64,000 nucleotides of DNA from CAZISM01 sp964541895. Its GTDB lineage: Bacteria; Zhuqueibacterota; Zhuqueibacteria; Residuimicrobiales; Residuimicrobiaceae. Both the position numbers and the translations under genes were made by a program. Positions 51,963-63,312 of this stretch are shown here, in pieces; positions within the stretch are counted from its first letter, which is position 1; every line of letters starts with the position of its first letter. A model generated the notes under the pieces. That model saw nothing but the letters and a program-made list of their open reading frames with translations. It was not told the DNA's origin and did no database searches. The DNA lies in assembly GCA_964541895.1 (NCBI GenBank), contig CAZISM010000009.1:20695-84694 (forward strand). Direction: 5' to 3'.

Positions 51963-52529
51963 ATGGCGTCCATATCGGAATTTCGTACAGGAATGGCGAT
52001 TCGCTTTAACAACGATGTCTGGATCATCACAGAATTTCAACACGTCACCCCGGGCAACTGGCGGGCGATGGTGCGGACCAAACTCAAAAACGCACGCACC
52101 GGCCGTGTGATTGACAATACCTTCCGTATGACGGACAATATCGAAGAGGTGCGTCTCGACACCAAGCAGATGCAGTTCCTTTATGAAGCCGATGGCAGTC
52201 TCTATTTTATGGACATGGAAACTTTTGACCAGACGTTTATTCCTACAGAGATGCTGGGCGACCAGAAAAAGTTTATGAAAGAAGGCGGCACCTGCACCAT
52301 CAATTTCATGGAAGGCGGCCCCTTGACCGCCGAACTGCCCAACTTTATCGACTTTTTGGTCACCGAAGCCGAACCGGGCGTGCGCGGCGATTCGGCCAGC
52401 AACGTCATGAAGTTCTGCACCATCGAAACCGGCGCCAAGATTCAGGTGCCCCTGTTCATCAAAGAGGGCGATCAGATTAAAATTGATACCCGCACCGGCA
52501 AATACCTGGAGCGCTCCTCACGCGGTTGA
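51963..52529 (+). CDS. efp: Elongation factor P
   Basis: A 188-residue EF-P with the usual three barrels: an N-terminal KOW-like domain (RTGMAIRFNNDVWIITEFQHV), an OB domain, and a C-terminal OB domain (TGAKIQVPLFIKEGDQIKIDTRTGKYLER). EF-P relieves stalling at polyproline. The tip loop is TPGNWRA, so Asn32 takes the place of the Lys or Arg usually modified by EpmA/B or EarP. An Asn-type EF-P of this kind (TPGNLRA) is known to me from Chlorobi-type sequences. AGGAG precedes the ATG. The 3' end overlaps the convergent gene by 12 bases. Confidence 0.95.
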   Translation: MASISEFRTGMAIRFNNDVWIITEFQHVTPGNWRAMVRTKLKNARTGRVIDNTFRMTDNIEEVRLDTKQMQFLYEADGSLYFMDMETFDQTFIPTEMLGDQKKFMKEGGTCTINFMEGGPLTAELPNFIDFLVTEAEPGVRGDSASNVMKFCTIETGAKIQVPLFIKEGDQIKIDTRTGKYLERSSRG

Positions 52530-52877
52530 TCCGGGCCGTGCGCCGGCCTGCTCCTGCGGCACTTGTTGTTTCCGGATATCGATGGTATATCGGCCGGGCT
52601 CCGAAAGCCCCGCTTCCACCTGCAGCGCTTTCAGGGCGGCGAAGAGAAAGGCGAAGGCACGGTGGGGCAGCTGCTGCGCCACGCCGGTGAGTAGGCTGTC
52701 TTCCCAGTGAAATAACTCTTGCATCGGATCCACGGTAAGAATGCGATCCTTAACCAGCGGCGCCAGCACCGGGCAATTGGTCTGCACCCGCAACGTGATC
52801 TCGCCGGACGGTTCGGTGCTCGCCTCGATGCTGGTGTGGTGTCCGTTTTTAGTGTCGTGTATCTCTGTTCGAGTCAT
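52518..52877 (-). CDS. Small hypothetical protein
   Basis: A 119-residue soluble protein, unrecognised. It has one central cysteine (VQTNCPVLAPLV), a SLLTGVAQQLPHRAFAFLFAALKALQVEAGL helical stretch and a charged end. Its ATG overlaps the TGA of the GNAT gene (ATGA), so the two are translated together. The last 12 bases overlap efp on the other strand. The GNAT pairing may hint at a partner or substrate role. Confidence 0.7.
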   Translation of the reverse strand: MTRTEIHDTKNGHHTSIEASTEPSGEITLRVQTNCPVLAPLVKDRILTVDPMQELFHWEDSLLTGVAQQLPHRAFAFLFAALKALQVEAGLSEPGRYTIDIRKQQVPQEQAGARPGSTA

Positions 52878-53308
52878 TCGCGTTCTTGCCCTCCGTGCTT
52901 GACCATCAGATAATGAGGGATGTTCGCCTCGTAGAACAGATCCCCTATGACTTGAAAACCGAATTGACCGTAGAATCCCGTCAGATGCGATTGTGCGTGC
53001 ATTTTGAACTTGTTGAATCCCCGCTCCTGCGCCGTCGCCATCATGAACCGGACCAGTTGCTGACCGATCTGCTTCCCCCGCCACTGGCGGCGCACGCAAA
53101 TCCTCTCCAGCTTGGCGTAGTCACCCAGAAAACGAATCCGTGCGGCGGCCACCGGTTCGCCGTCCCATTCGCCCAGAATATGCAGACTGGCGTGTTCATG
53201 CTCATCGACCTCTTCCGCATAAGCCACGTTCTGTTCTTCAACGAAAACGATGGCCCTTACCATAAACGCTTTTAATAATTCGTCAAAGGTCGTTACCACT
53301 TTGAACAT
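52874..53308 (-). CDS. GNAT acetyltransferase
   Basis: A 144-residue GNAT with MVRAIVFVEEQNVAYAEEVDEHEHAS, AARIRFLGDYAKLERICVRRQWRGKQIGQQLV (acetyl-CoA loop RxxGxG/Q) and AQSHLTGFYGQFGFQVIGDLF, the ElaA/YjcF-like subgroup. Substrate unknown. Start at the ATG at 53308, seven bases after GAGGCG. The frame remains open upstream without similarity. Coupled to the next gene by ATGA overlap. Confidence 0.87.
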   Translation of the reverse strand: MFKVVTTFDELLKAFMVRAIVFVEEQNVAYAEEVDEHEHASLHILGEWDGEPVAAARIRFLGDYAKLERICVRRQWRGKQIGQQLVRFMMATAQERGFNKFKMHAQSHLTGFYGQFGFQVIGDLFYEANIPHYLMVKHGGQERE

Positions 53309-53421
53309 ACGATCGCCTCGAGGTGCATTGTCCGGGAATGGCGGAACGGCCGCTTTTCTGCAGCCGCTCCATTGATAAAGTAGTGCATAGCGGGAAAGAA
53401 TGCAAGGGAAATAACGGGGGC

Positions 53422-54621
53422 TCAGGGTTCCAGCAAAACCATAATTTCCACATTGGCGGTGCCGGGAAACATATCCAGCGGTTGAATGGCCTGAACGTGA
53501 TAGCCGTGCCGGATCCACTGCCCGCATTCAGGACGGACGCGATCGATGTTGCAAAAGATGTGCAGCACTTTTTGCGGCGCGCGTTCCACGAGCGCTTCGA
53601 TCACCCCCGCTTCCGTGCCCTGGAACGGCGGATCCAGAATGATCGCTTCCGGCCGGTTGCCTGTTTTGGGCATACCGTAACGAACGAATCGTTCGTTGAT
53701 GGATGAGGCGCGAAAATGCGTTGGGGTGGTCGACCGTTCGCTGCGATTGGCGGCCGCCGACCGGATCGCCGTGGCATTGACGTCGTACCCCCAGACTTCG
53801 GCGTACCGATCCGCGAGCAGGTGGCTGAACAGACCGTAGCCGCAATAGAGGTCGATCAACCGTTGTCCGGCCTGAGGCCGCAGCAGACGCTGCGCGGTTT
53901 GAATGAACTCGCAAAGAATGGATTCGTTGATCTGGGAAAAGGCGGTGGGTTCATAGAACAGGGTGCGGCCCTGAATCTGCAGACTGAGGCGCGAGGGACC
54001 GAACAGTTTCTTGAAGGTAACGGCGACCGGCGGTCTCTGGCTTTCCAGGTAATAGGGCGAGCGGGTGGGATCGTAAAAAACAAAAACGGCCTGCACCGAC
54101 AGCGAAGCCTGAAGGAGGTGATCGGACAACTGTTTGCACTTGCGAACGACCACCGCATCCAGCTGATCCACGTTGAGGATGACGGTGAACGCGGTGTAGG
54201 AACCGCGCACGATCAAAAAGTGCAGGTGGTTGGCCAGGTCCGCATAGGGCGGCCGCTGCAGAATGGAGAGGACATATTGATAGATGGCGTCGTGGCCGGC
54301 GGCCTCGAGAATGGTGTCGATGTCGGCGTCGCCGCTGTGCCGATACCAGCTAAGCCGCTTGCGGTCGTGCGCCAGTTGCCGTTTGGACAGCGTTCGATAA
54401 TGCCGCGGCCGCGGCGAAGCGATGATCGGCAGAGGCGCCATGGGCCAGCGCTGTTCCTGGCTGTATTCCAGCAGCGCCTGATTCTTGTATTTTAGCTCTG
54501 CCGTATAATCCCACAGAGCCGGCGGAGAGGGGTGCAGGCGTTGTAGACTTGCAGCAAATGGTCTGATCCGTTTTGTCCCCGATGTCTCATCTGATGATGC
54601 CGCGCGTTTAGACATAATCAC
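53422..54621 (-). CDS. TrmA/RlmD-type RNA m5U methyltransferase
   Basis: A 399-residue SAM enzyme. Conserved parts are PTAFSQINESI, the SAM site LIDLYCGYGLFSHLLADRY, AIILDPPFQGTEA and HIFCNIDRVRPEC, where Cys of FCN is the likely nucleophile. The C-terminal DMFPGTANVEIMVLLEP fits the FPHTxHVE end of this family with changes. The usual N-terminal TRAM domain and iron-sulfur cysteines are missing; the first 170 residues are different. Target uridine (tRNA position 54 or 23S rRNA) cannot be told. Confidence 0.85.
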   Translation of the reverse strand: MIMSKRAASSDETSGTKRIRPFAASLQRLHPSPPALWDYTAELKYKNQALLEYSQEQRWPMAPLPIIASPRPRHYRTLSKRQLAHDRKRLSWYRHSGDADIDTILEAAGHDAIYQYVLSILQRPPYADLANHLHFLIVRGSYTAFTVILNVDQLDAVVVRKCKQLSDHLLQASLSVQAVFVFYDPTRSPYYLESQRPPVAVTFKKLFGPSRLSLQIQGRTLFYEPTAFSQINESILCEFIQTAQRLLRPQAGQRLIDLYCGYGLFSHLLADRYAEVWGYDVNATAIRSAAANRSERSTTPTHFRASSINERFVRYGMPKTGNRPEAIILDPPFQGTEAGVIEALVERAPQKVLHIFCNIDRVRPECGQWIRHGYHVQAIQPLDMFPGTANVEIMVLLEP

Positions 54622-54661
54622 CCTGTTACTTGCGGTCCACTGCCATCCCCGTTGTTTAGGT

Positions 54662-55753
54662 TTACACTATAAAGGGGACGCCGGCCTCTGCGCCGATCTG
54701 CTGCAGCGTCTGATAGGTCTTGTCGTCCAGCGGCACGCCTTTGCGTTTATATTTCTCGTAGAGTTCGTACTCTTTTTCGCCGTGAATATAAATGCGCGGC
54801 TGGCCGTCCGCCTTGGTGGAGTTTTTCAGGCGATCGATCAGATCGTCCATGTGCTCGCAAAACGTCTCCCTGTCAACAAAGTTTTCGATCTTGAGCGCCA
54901 GAAAGAAATGAGCGACCGCCGCCGGCCGGCCTTCGCCTTTGGGACCCTTGGTGTCCACCATATCCGCGTAGGCGCCGCCGGAGAGCACGCCGCAGAGCAC
55001 GTCCACCATCAGAGCCATCCCATACCCTTTATAGCCGCTATAGAGTTCGCCTTCACCGCCAAGGGGCAGAATGCCGCCGCCGGCGCGGGTGAGCATATTT
55101 TTCAGAACCTCGCTGGCGCTGGTCGTCACCTTGCCGGTGGCGTCCACGGCCCAGCCTTCGGGCATGGTTTTGCCCAATCGATCATAGACCTCCAGTTTTC
55201 CCCGCGGCACCACTGAAGTGGCCATGTCGAGAAAAAAGGGTTTGTTCCGGTTCGTCGGGGCGGTCACGCTGACGGGATTGGTGCCGATGATCAGCTCCCG
55301 GCCAAAAGTGGGCACCACCAGAGGGGCCGAGTTGGTCATGGATATTCCCAGCAGACCGGCTTCCAGCATCATGTTGCTGTAATAACCGGCAATGCCATAG
55401 TGGTTGCTGTTGCGCACCGTCACCACCCCCACGCCGGTTTTCTGCGCCTTCTCAATGGCCAGGCGGGTGGCGAAATGGCCGATGACTTGGCCCAGTCCGG
55501 CATGGCCGTCGATCGTGGCAGTGGAAGCCGCTCCGCGAACCAGCTCCGCTTTGGCCAGCGGCTGGATGGTTCCGTTTTTCATGCCGTCCACATACCGTTT
55601 CAAGCGCGCAACGCCGTGGGAGGGAATGCCGCGCAGATCAGCCAGTACCAGATTGTCGGCACAGATATGCGCTTCGCTGTCGGCCAGGCCAAAGCCGGCA
55701 AACACCTTTTCGACAAACGCTAACAGTGTTGCGTCATTGACGAGCACAGACAT
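54662..55753 (-). CDS. Malate/L-lactate dehydrogenase (Ldh2 family)
   Basis: A 363-residue NAD(P)H enzyme of the YlbC/ComC/Ldh2 type. It shows VLADLRGIPSHGVARLKRYV, NSNHYGIAGYYSNMML (catalytic His) and GTNPVSVTAPT, FLDMATSVVPRGKLEVYDR. These enzymes oxidise malate, (S)-lactate, ureidoglycolate or sugar-derived 2-hydroxy acids. Beside aconitase and isocitrate dehydrogenase, malate is a sensible substrate (supplying oxaloacetate to the citrate synthase), but this is inference. Start at the ATG at 55753, with GGAGG; an ATG at 55780 is possible. Confidence 0.9.
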   Translation of the reverse strand: MSVLVNDATLLAFVEKVFAGFGLADSEAHICADNLVLADLRGIPSHGVARLKRYVDGMKNGTIQPLAKAELVRGAASTATIDGHAGLGQVIGHFATRLAIEKAQKTGVGVVTVRNSNHYGIAGYYSNMMLEAGLLGISMTNSAPLVVPTFGRELIIGTNPVSVTAPTNRNKPFFLDMATSVVPRGKLEVYDRLGKTMPEGWAVDATGKVTTSASEVLKNMLTRAGGGILPLGGEGELYSGYKGYGMALMVDVLCGVLSGGAYADMVDTKGPKGEGRPAAVAHFFLALKIENFVDRETFCEHMDDLIDRLKNSTKADGQPRIYIHGEKEYELYEKYKRKGVPLDDKTYQTLQQIGAEAGVPFIV

Positions 55754-55815
55754 AGGACCTCCTGCCAATCTGTTTGACATAACCTGGTAAAGTTATCCAA
55801 TAGGCAAATAGAACG

Positions 55816-58524
<2,709 letters not shown>

Positions 58525-58544
58525 ACGATGATCCGCCGTTTGGG

Positions 58545-59741
58545 TTACTTGTTCATGGCCTGCCATTTTGCCCGCAACGTGCCATCCTGAAGTGTGGTGA
58601 GCAGGTAATCGCAGAATTCCCGGCTGGTGGCGCCGTCGCTGCGGCCGGTGATGGCTTTGGCTTTTTCCAGTTGCGTGCAGATGTCCAAAGCCATTTCCAG
58701 CTGTTCCGCTTTTTCCTGAAAGCCGATATGGCGTACCATCATGGCGGCGGCGCGGATAAGGCTGGAGGGATCGGCGTATGGGCCGCGGCCTTCATCGATC
58801 ATGCGCGGGGCTGAGCCGTGGATGGCTTCGAACATGGCGTAGCGTTTGCCGATGTTGGCGCTGCCGGCTGTGCCCACACCGCCCTGGAATTCGGCCGCTT
58901 CATCGGTCAGGATGTCACCGTAGAGGTTGGGCATGACCATCACTTTGAATTGTGTGCGCCGTTTCGGATCCACCAGTTTGGCCGTCATGATGTCGATGTA
59001 CCAGGCATCCCATTTTACGTTCGGGTATTTTTTGCTGATGCGCTCGGCGGTTTCCAGGAACAGCCCGTCCGTGGTCTTGATCACGTTGGCTTTGGTCACA
59101 ACGGTCAGCTTGTTAATGTTGTTTTTGTGGGCATACTCAAAGGCCATTTCGATGATCCGCTCGCTGCCCTGTTTCGTCACCGCGGTAAAGTCGATCGCCA
59201 GATCTTCGCTGACCTGCAGTCCCTTGCTGCCGAGGATATAGGCGCCTTCGGTGTTTTCACGAAAGAACACCCAATCGATGCCGTCCTTGGGCACCTTGAC
59301 CGGTCTGACGTTGGCGAACAGGTCGAGCTCGCGGCGCATGGCTACGTTGGCGCTTTCAATATTGGGGTAGGGGCTGCCTTTTTCCGGTGTGGTGGTCGGC
59401 GCTTTCAGAATGACATGGCAGGCTTTGAGTTCGGCCAGGACGTCGTCCGGTATGGCTTTAAGGTGCTTGACGCGATTTTCGATAGTCAAACCTTCGATCG
59501 GCTTCAGGGTGACGCGGCCGGACTTTATTTCGTCTTCCAGCAGGTATTCCAGCACCCGTTGCGTTTCCTGGGAGATGATGGGCCCGATGCCGTCACCCCA
59601 GCACACGCCGATGATGATCGGTTTCAGAGCGGTAAAGTCGAGCCAATCCTGCGCTTTTTTCATCGCCTCTACGCGTCGCAGTTGTTCTTCTATCAGGGAG
59701 GCAAAATGGGCGTTGGCTTTGTCCAGCAGGCTAGATGACAT
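58545..59741 (-). CDS. Isocitrate dehydrogenase (isocitrate/isopropylmalate family)
   Basis: A 398-residue enzyme that oxidatively decarboxylates isocitrate to 2-oxoglutarate. Seen are CWGDGIGPIISQETQRVLEYLL, FRENTEGAYILGSKGLQV, ANVIKTTDGLFLETA, MVMPNLYGDILTDEAAEFQGGVGTAGSANIG and AMFEAIHGSAPRMIDEG. The isocitrate-type binding and length suit IDH; NAD or NADP use is not settled. Directly upstream of acnA in the same operon. Confidence 0.93.
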   Translation of the reverse strand: MSSSLLDKANAHFASLIEEQLRRVEAMKKAQDWLDFTALKPIIIGVCWGDGIGPIISQETQRVLEYLLEDEIKSGRVTLKPIEGLTIENRVKHLKAIPDDVLAELKACHVILKAPTTTPEKGSPYPNIESANVAMRRELDLFANVRPVKVPKDGIDWVFFRENTEGAYILGSKGLQVSEDLAIDFTAVTKQGSERIIEMAFEYAHKNNINKLTVVTKANVIKTTDGLFLETAERISKKYPNVKWDAWYIDIMTAKLVDPKRRTQFKVMVMPNLYGDILTDEAAEFQGGVGTAGSANIGKRYAMFEAIHGSAPRMIDEGRGPYADPSSLIRAAAMMVRHIGFQEKAEQLEMALDICTQLEKAKAITGRSDGATSREFCDYLLTTLQDGTLRAKWQAMNK

Positions 59742-59778
59742 AACGCGTTCCTTTCAGTAAGACCATGTAAGGATAATG

Positions 59779-61716
59779 TTATTTGGCATGTGGCCGGATT
59801 GCCGCGGGCGCGGCGGCGGCGGCCTTGCGCCGCTGCTGGTGGTAATCGGCAATCCAGTCGTTCCGTTCATGCAGAATGCTGCCGAGTTTTGCCAGCATCT
59901 CTTCGGCATAGGCTTCGTACTCTTCACTGCACGTTTTGGCTTCTTCCTGCAGCCCCCTGGCCACCAGGTCGATGAAACCGTTCACCGACGAACTCGCCAC
60001 CGCAGTGGGGTAGGCCGCCCACTGTATCAAGCTGGCTTCGATTTCGGCGTATTCATCCGCATACGGAGCCTCCTTGACGCCTTTGAACGGATAGGGGTTG
60101 GCGGCGGTCTGAAATCCTTTCAACGCCATCAGCAGGGGCTGATAATCGTGATCGGCGAAAAGGCGCGGAAACTGAAATTCTACGACCGACGACCAGCTGC
60201 GGTCTTCGGGATTCTGGTGGTGCCGGTTCAGGCGCGACAGGCATACCCCGACATCCGGGTGCAAAATCTCTTCATGATAGATGCGCATCTCCCGCAATTT
60301 GCCCTGCTCGTCCAGCCGCACGTCGCCGCCCAGCAGCAGGAGGCAGAGAAAATAATTGGGATCGGGCAGTTTGTTGAACGAACGATCCGGCAGCGTTTCG
60401 ATGCTGATGTGCAAACTGTGTGGCGCCACATCGATATAGTCCACAGTCCAGCGGATGATCTGCGCCAGAATCCAGGGATCCTGGGTGGCCGGTTTGGAGA
60501 CATCGCTGAGCAGGCGATAGCGGCCGAACGCCAGTTCCAGAAAGCCTCGACTTCGCATGTCGGCGGCGGATTGGAAGCCGTGGTCATCAACATGGGCGCC
60601 CAGTTTCCAGCCGCGGCGCATCAGATCGAAATCGTGAAAATAGTAAAAGCCGTCATAGACCGGGTCCTGGTTCTCCCGAGCCCCGATGGCGTGTCCGCCG
60701 AGATTGGAAAATTCCATCTCTGCGCCCAGCGGATTCAGTCCGATCTGGCGGTGCTTGCGGACCCAGTAGACCACCTCGTCCGCCGCTTTATCGGTATACA
60801 GCTCTTCGGCGATCATGACAGCGGCTACGGCATAATCGATGTAGCGCATGTCTTCCTGATTGCTGCTGACCCCCAGTTGCGCCATGGCGCGCTGCAGCCG
60901 CTCTTTGTGATCGGCCATCAGTTTCAGCGCCATCAGGCCCGCGATGGTATGATGATAATAGGCGTTGCTGGCCTTGACGCTGCCGCGGTATTGATTTCTG
61001 AACCGTTCTTCCAGTTGATTAAAGATCATAAATTTGACCGCCAGGGCCATGTAGTGGTGGGCATAAGCTTGGGCCTTGCGGTCTTGGAGCAGCCATTCCA
61101 GCGAAGGCAGATTGGCGCTTTCGATTTCATGCTTGATGATAAAAGAGGGGAGGCCGGATTCCATAAAGTGCTGCCGCAGCAGCGATTCGACCTCTTCGGA
61201 CAACAGCTCGCGGGTCAGGATCAGGGCCAGATTCTTTCGGTCCATCAAAAGACACCGGTCTGCTTTGAACTCCAGGTAACGATCGAGCTGGCGCGCCACA
61301 AACTCTTCGATGCGGTCGCGTTCGAGAAAACCTTTCTTGAAATATTCTTTCAGCGCTTTCGGATTGCCGATGTAGACGTAGGCGTCGACGATCTTGTCCC
61401 CGGCCTTGACCTTGGCGATGCAGCGGGTATAGAGGCTGCCTTCGTTTTCGTATTCATCGAGTTTAACCAGCACCTCCGCCGTGACGCCGGACAGCAGCTT
61501 GCCGGGCATGTGGGATCCCGACCAGGGGATGGCAAAGGCGAAACTGTTGCGCGGCTGGATGCGGCGATGGTTGAGCAGTTCGGCGCTCTGGCTTGCCAGG
61601 GTGCGTCCGGTCAGAATCTGAAAATACAAATCGTTATGCAAAGAGCCGTAGACAAATAGCGTGTCCAGATCGGCGGTCGATGTTTCCACGGTTGGCGGCT
61701 GAACCTGCCTGTTCAT
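59779..61716 (-). CDS. Gamma-glutamylcyclotransferase-like domain fused to an amidoligase-like domain
   Basis: A 645-residue protein that I place by inference. Residues about 15-115 match the AIG2/BtrG/GGCT cyclotransferase fold (DTLFVYGSLHNDLYFQILTG, then DEYENEGSLYTRCIAKV). These break gamma-glutamyl bonds. From about 325 on is a domain with amidoligase/GshA-like marks in order: GAEMEFSN (331-338), a histidine strand HSLHISIE (433-440), EMRIYHEEI and VVEFQFPRLF (511-520). Amidoligases join carboxyl and amine groups using ATP. Between the two lies a helical linker (140-320). Lies between isocitrate dehydrogenase and citrate synthase genes. Start at the ATG at 61716; a TTG at 61737 is possible. 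Confidence 0.6.
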   Translation of the reverse strand: MNRQVQPPTVETSTADLDTLFVYGSLHNDLYFQILTGRTLASQSAELLNHRRIQPRNSFAFAIPWSGSHMPGKLLSGVTAEVLVKLDEYENEGSLYTRCIAKVKAGDKIVDAYVYIGNPKALKEYFKKGFLERDRIEEFVARQLDRYLEFKADRCLLMDRKNLALILTRELLSEEVESLLRQHFMESGLPSFIIKHEIESANLPSLEWLLQDRKAQAYAHHYMALAVKFMIFNQLEERFRNQYRGSVKASNAYYHHTIAGLMALKLMADHKERLQRAMAQLGVSSNQEDMRYIDYAVAAVMIAEELYTDKAADEVVYWVRKHRQIGLNPLGAEMEFSNLGGHAIGARENQDPVYDGFYYFHDFDLMRRGWKLGAHVDDHGFQSAADMRSRGFLELAFGRYRLLSDVSKPATQDPWILAQIIRWTVDYIDVAPHSLHISIETLPDRSFNKLPDPNYFLCLLLLGGDVRLDEQGKLREMRIYHEEILHPDVGVCLSRLNRHHQNPEDRSWSSVVEFQFPRLFADHDYQPLLMALKGFQTAANPYPFKGVKEAPYADEYAEIEASLIQWAAYPTAVASSSVNGFIDLVARGLQEEAKTCSEEYEAYAEEMLAKLGSILHERNDWIADYHQQRRKAAAAAPAAIRPHAK

Positions 61717-61753
61717 ATGAGTTCCAATAGGGTGCAATCAGGATAGCGCGCTT

Positions 61754-61804
61754 TGATGCGCCGTGCCGCCGGATCAGCCCGTGAGGCAGCGGCCCGGCAC
61801 ATCA
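61754..61804. repeat. Imperfect hairpin downstream of the citrate synthase gene
   Basis: TGATGCGCCGTGCCG / CGGCCCGGCACATCA, 15-bp arms with two mismatches and a 21-base loop, between the citrate synthase stop and the next gene. No U-tract; it may lessen read-through or protect RNA. Confidence 0.4.
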
Positions 61805-61824
61805 ACGACAGAACGCCGTGCCCG

Positions 61825-63189
61825 CTAGGCTTTGTCCGGGAAATGAGCCTTGAACTGCACTGACATCTCTTCCGGTGATATCGCGGTGATGCGGCCATCA
61901 TTGTACTGCTCTTCGACCCATTCGAATATTTTAGCGACGCGCGGATCGCGTTTGTCCACCGGCGGCAAACCGCGTTTTTGCATTTCACGGTTAACCCAAA
62001 AGCCGACGCCGGCGATTCCGGAACGGTCGGTGATGTTTACGTCCAGAGGACGTTTGAGAATGTTAGCCGTATCGAAAATGTTATAGATCTCTTCATTCTT
62101 GATGACGCCGTCCGCATGGATACCGGCCATGGTGACGTTAAAGCGTTCGCCTACAAACGGGTAATTGGCCGCGATCGGCGTGCCGATGCTGCGCACGAAA
62201 TCGGCAATGTCGGTAATGGCGGTAAGGTCCATGCCATTACTGCTGCCGGTTAACGAGGCGTATTCGATGGCCAGGGCTTCCAGCGGCGAGTTGCCGGTGC
62301 GTTCGCCAAAGCCGAGAATAGCGCCGTTAGCGGCGGCCACACCGGAGAGCCAGGCGGTCACCGAATTGATATGCACTTTGTGAAAATCATTGTGGCCGTG
62401 CCATTCCAGATTGTGCGAGGGAATGCCGAACTCTTTTTGCAGATAATAGACCATCTTGGGAATGGAGCGCGGCAGGCTGGCGGTTGCATAGGGCAGGCCA
62501 TAGCCCATGGTGTCGCACAGGCGGATCTTGATGCGCAGGCCGGACAGGGCGGAAAATTTCATTAGCTCTTCGGTAAAGGGCATGACGCAGCCCCAAAAGT
62601 CGGCTCGGGTCACGTCCTCATAATGGCAACGAATCGCCTCCAGACCGGCCTCTGCGGCTGCTCGCACCACCTGCATGAACGAATCCAGCACCTGACGCCG
62701 GGTTTTCTTGAATTTCATAAAGATATGATAGTCCGAGATGGAGGTCAGCATGCCGGTTTCTTTCAGACCGACCTGCTTGACCAGCTCGAAATCGCTGGGA
62801 TTGGCGCGGATCCAGGCGGTGATTTCCGGGAAGCGATAGCCCTTGTTGCGCACCTCTTCAAGAATTTCACGATCGCGTGCGGAATAGATAAAAAATTCGG
62901 TCTGCCGGATGACACCGTTGGGACCGGATAATCGATGCAAGAGATCGAACAGGGTGGAGGCCTGTTCGACGGTAAACGGCGTTCGCGCCTGCTGTCCATC
63001 GCGGAAGGTGGTGTCGGTGATATATATTTCCGGCGCCGGTCTGGCATCGACCGTCATACCGTCGAATTCGGTTTTGGGAACGCTGGAATAGGGAAAGAGA
63101 TCCCTCATCAGATTGGGTTCCTCAACATCGATCAGGGGATAGTGTGCGGCAGGACTTGATATTTGCCAGGGTGCAGCCCCTTGTGACAT
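61825..63189 (-). CDS. Probable Re-citrate synthase (HMGL-like family)
   Basis: A 454-residue enzyme of the isopropylmalate/homocitrate-synthase superfamily. It has YITDTTFRDGQQARTPFT (59-75), SGPNGVIRQTEFFIYSARDR, EITAWIRANPSDFELVKQ, EWHGHNDFHKVHIN (metal-binding HxH, 263-268) and LGFGERTGNSPLEALAIEYA. These closely recall from memory the anaerobe Re-face-specific citrate synthase (Clostridium kluyveri type), not the normal GltA fold. It would condense acetyl-CoA with oxaloacetate. Three genes further along the same strand are isocitrate dehydrogenase and aconitase, which supports this. Start ATG 63189, with GGAGG. A 2-isopropylmalate or homocitrate synthase function remains possible. Confidence 0.78.
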   Translation of the reverse strand: MSQGAAPWQISSPAAHYPLIDVEEPNLMRDLFPYSSVPKTEFDGMTVDARPAPEIYITDTTFRDGQQARTPFTVEQASTLFDLLHRLSGPNGVIRQTEFFIYSARDREILEEVRNKGYRFPEITAWIRANPSDFELVKQVGLKETGMLTSISDYHIFMKFKKTRRQVLDSFMQVVRAAAEAGLEAIRCHYEDVTRADFWGCVMPFTEELMKFSALSGLRIKIRLCDTMGYGLPYATASLPRSIPKMVYYLQKEFGIPSHNLEWHGHNDFHKVHINSVTAWLSGVAAANGAILGFGERTGNSPLEALAIEYASLTGSSNGMDLTAITDIADFVRSIGTPIAANYPFVGERFNVTMAGIHADGVIKNEEIYNIFDTANILKRPLDVNITDRSGIAGVGFWVNREMQKRGLPPVDKRDPRVAKIFEWVEEQYNDGRITAISPEEMSVQFKAHFPDKA

Positions 63190-63312
63190 AACAACCTCCG
63201 TTCCTAGAAGCAACCCGAGGCGCCGGCTCGTGCGTGCTGCAGCGGCGCCTGGTTCGTTTTGCAGTGAATGGGTTTATCGAATGATCTGACCTGAGGAACC
63301 GGTGCGATACGA

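Noticed and set aside
59776..61659. 627-codon open frame opposite the GGCT-amidoligase-like gene
   Set aside because: No recognisable domain, whereas the minus strand has VYGSL and GAEMEF motifs, operon spacing and conserved neighbours.
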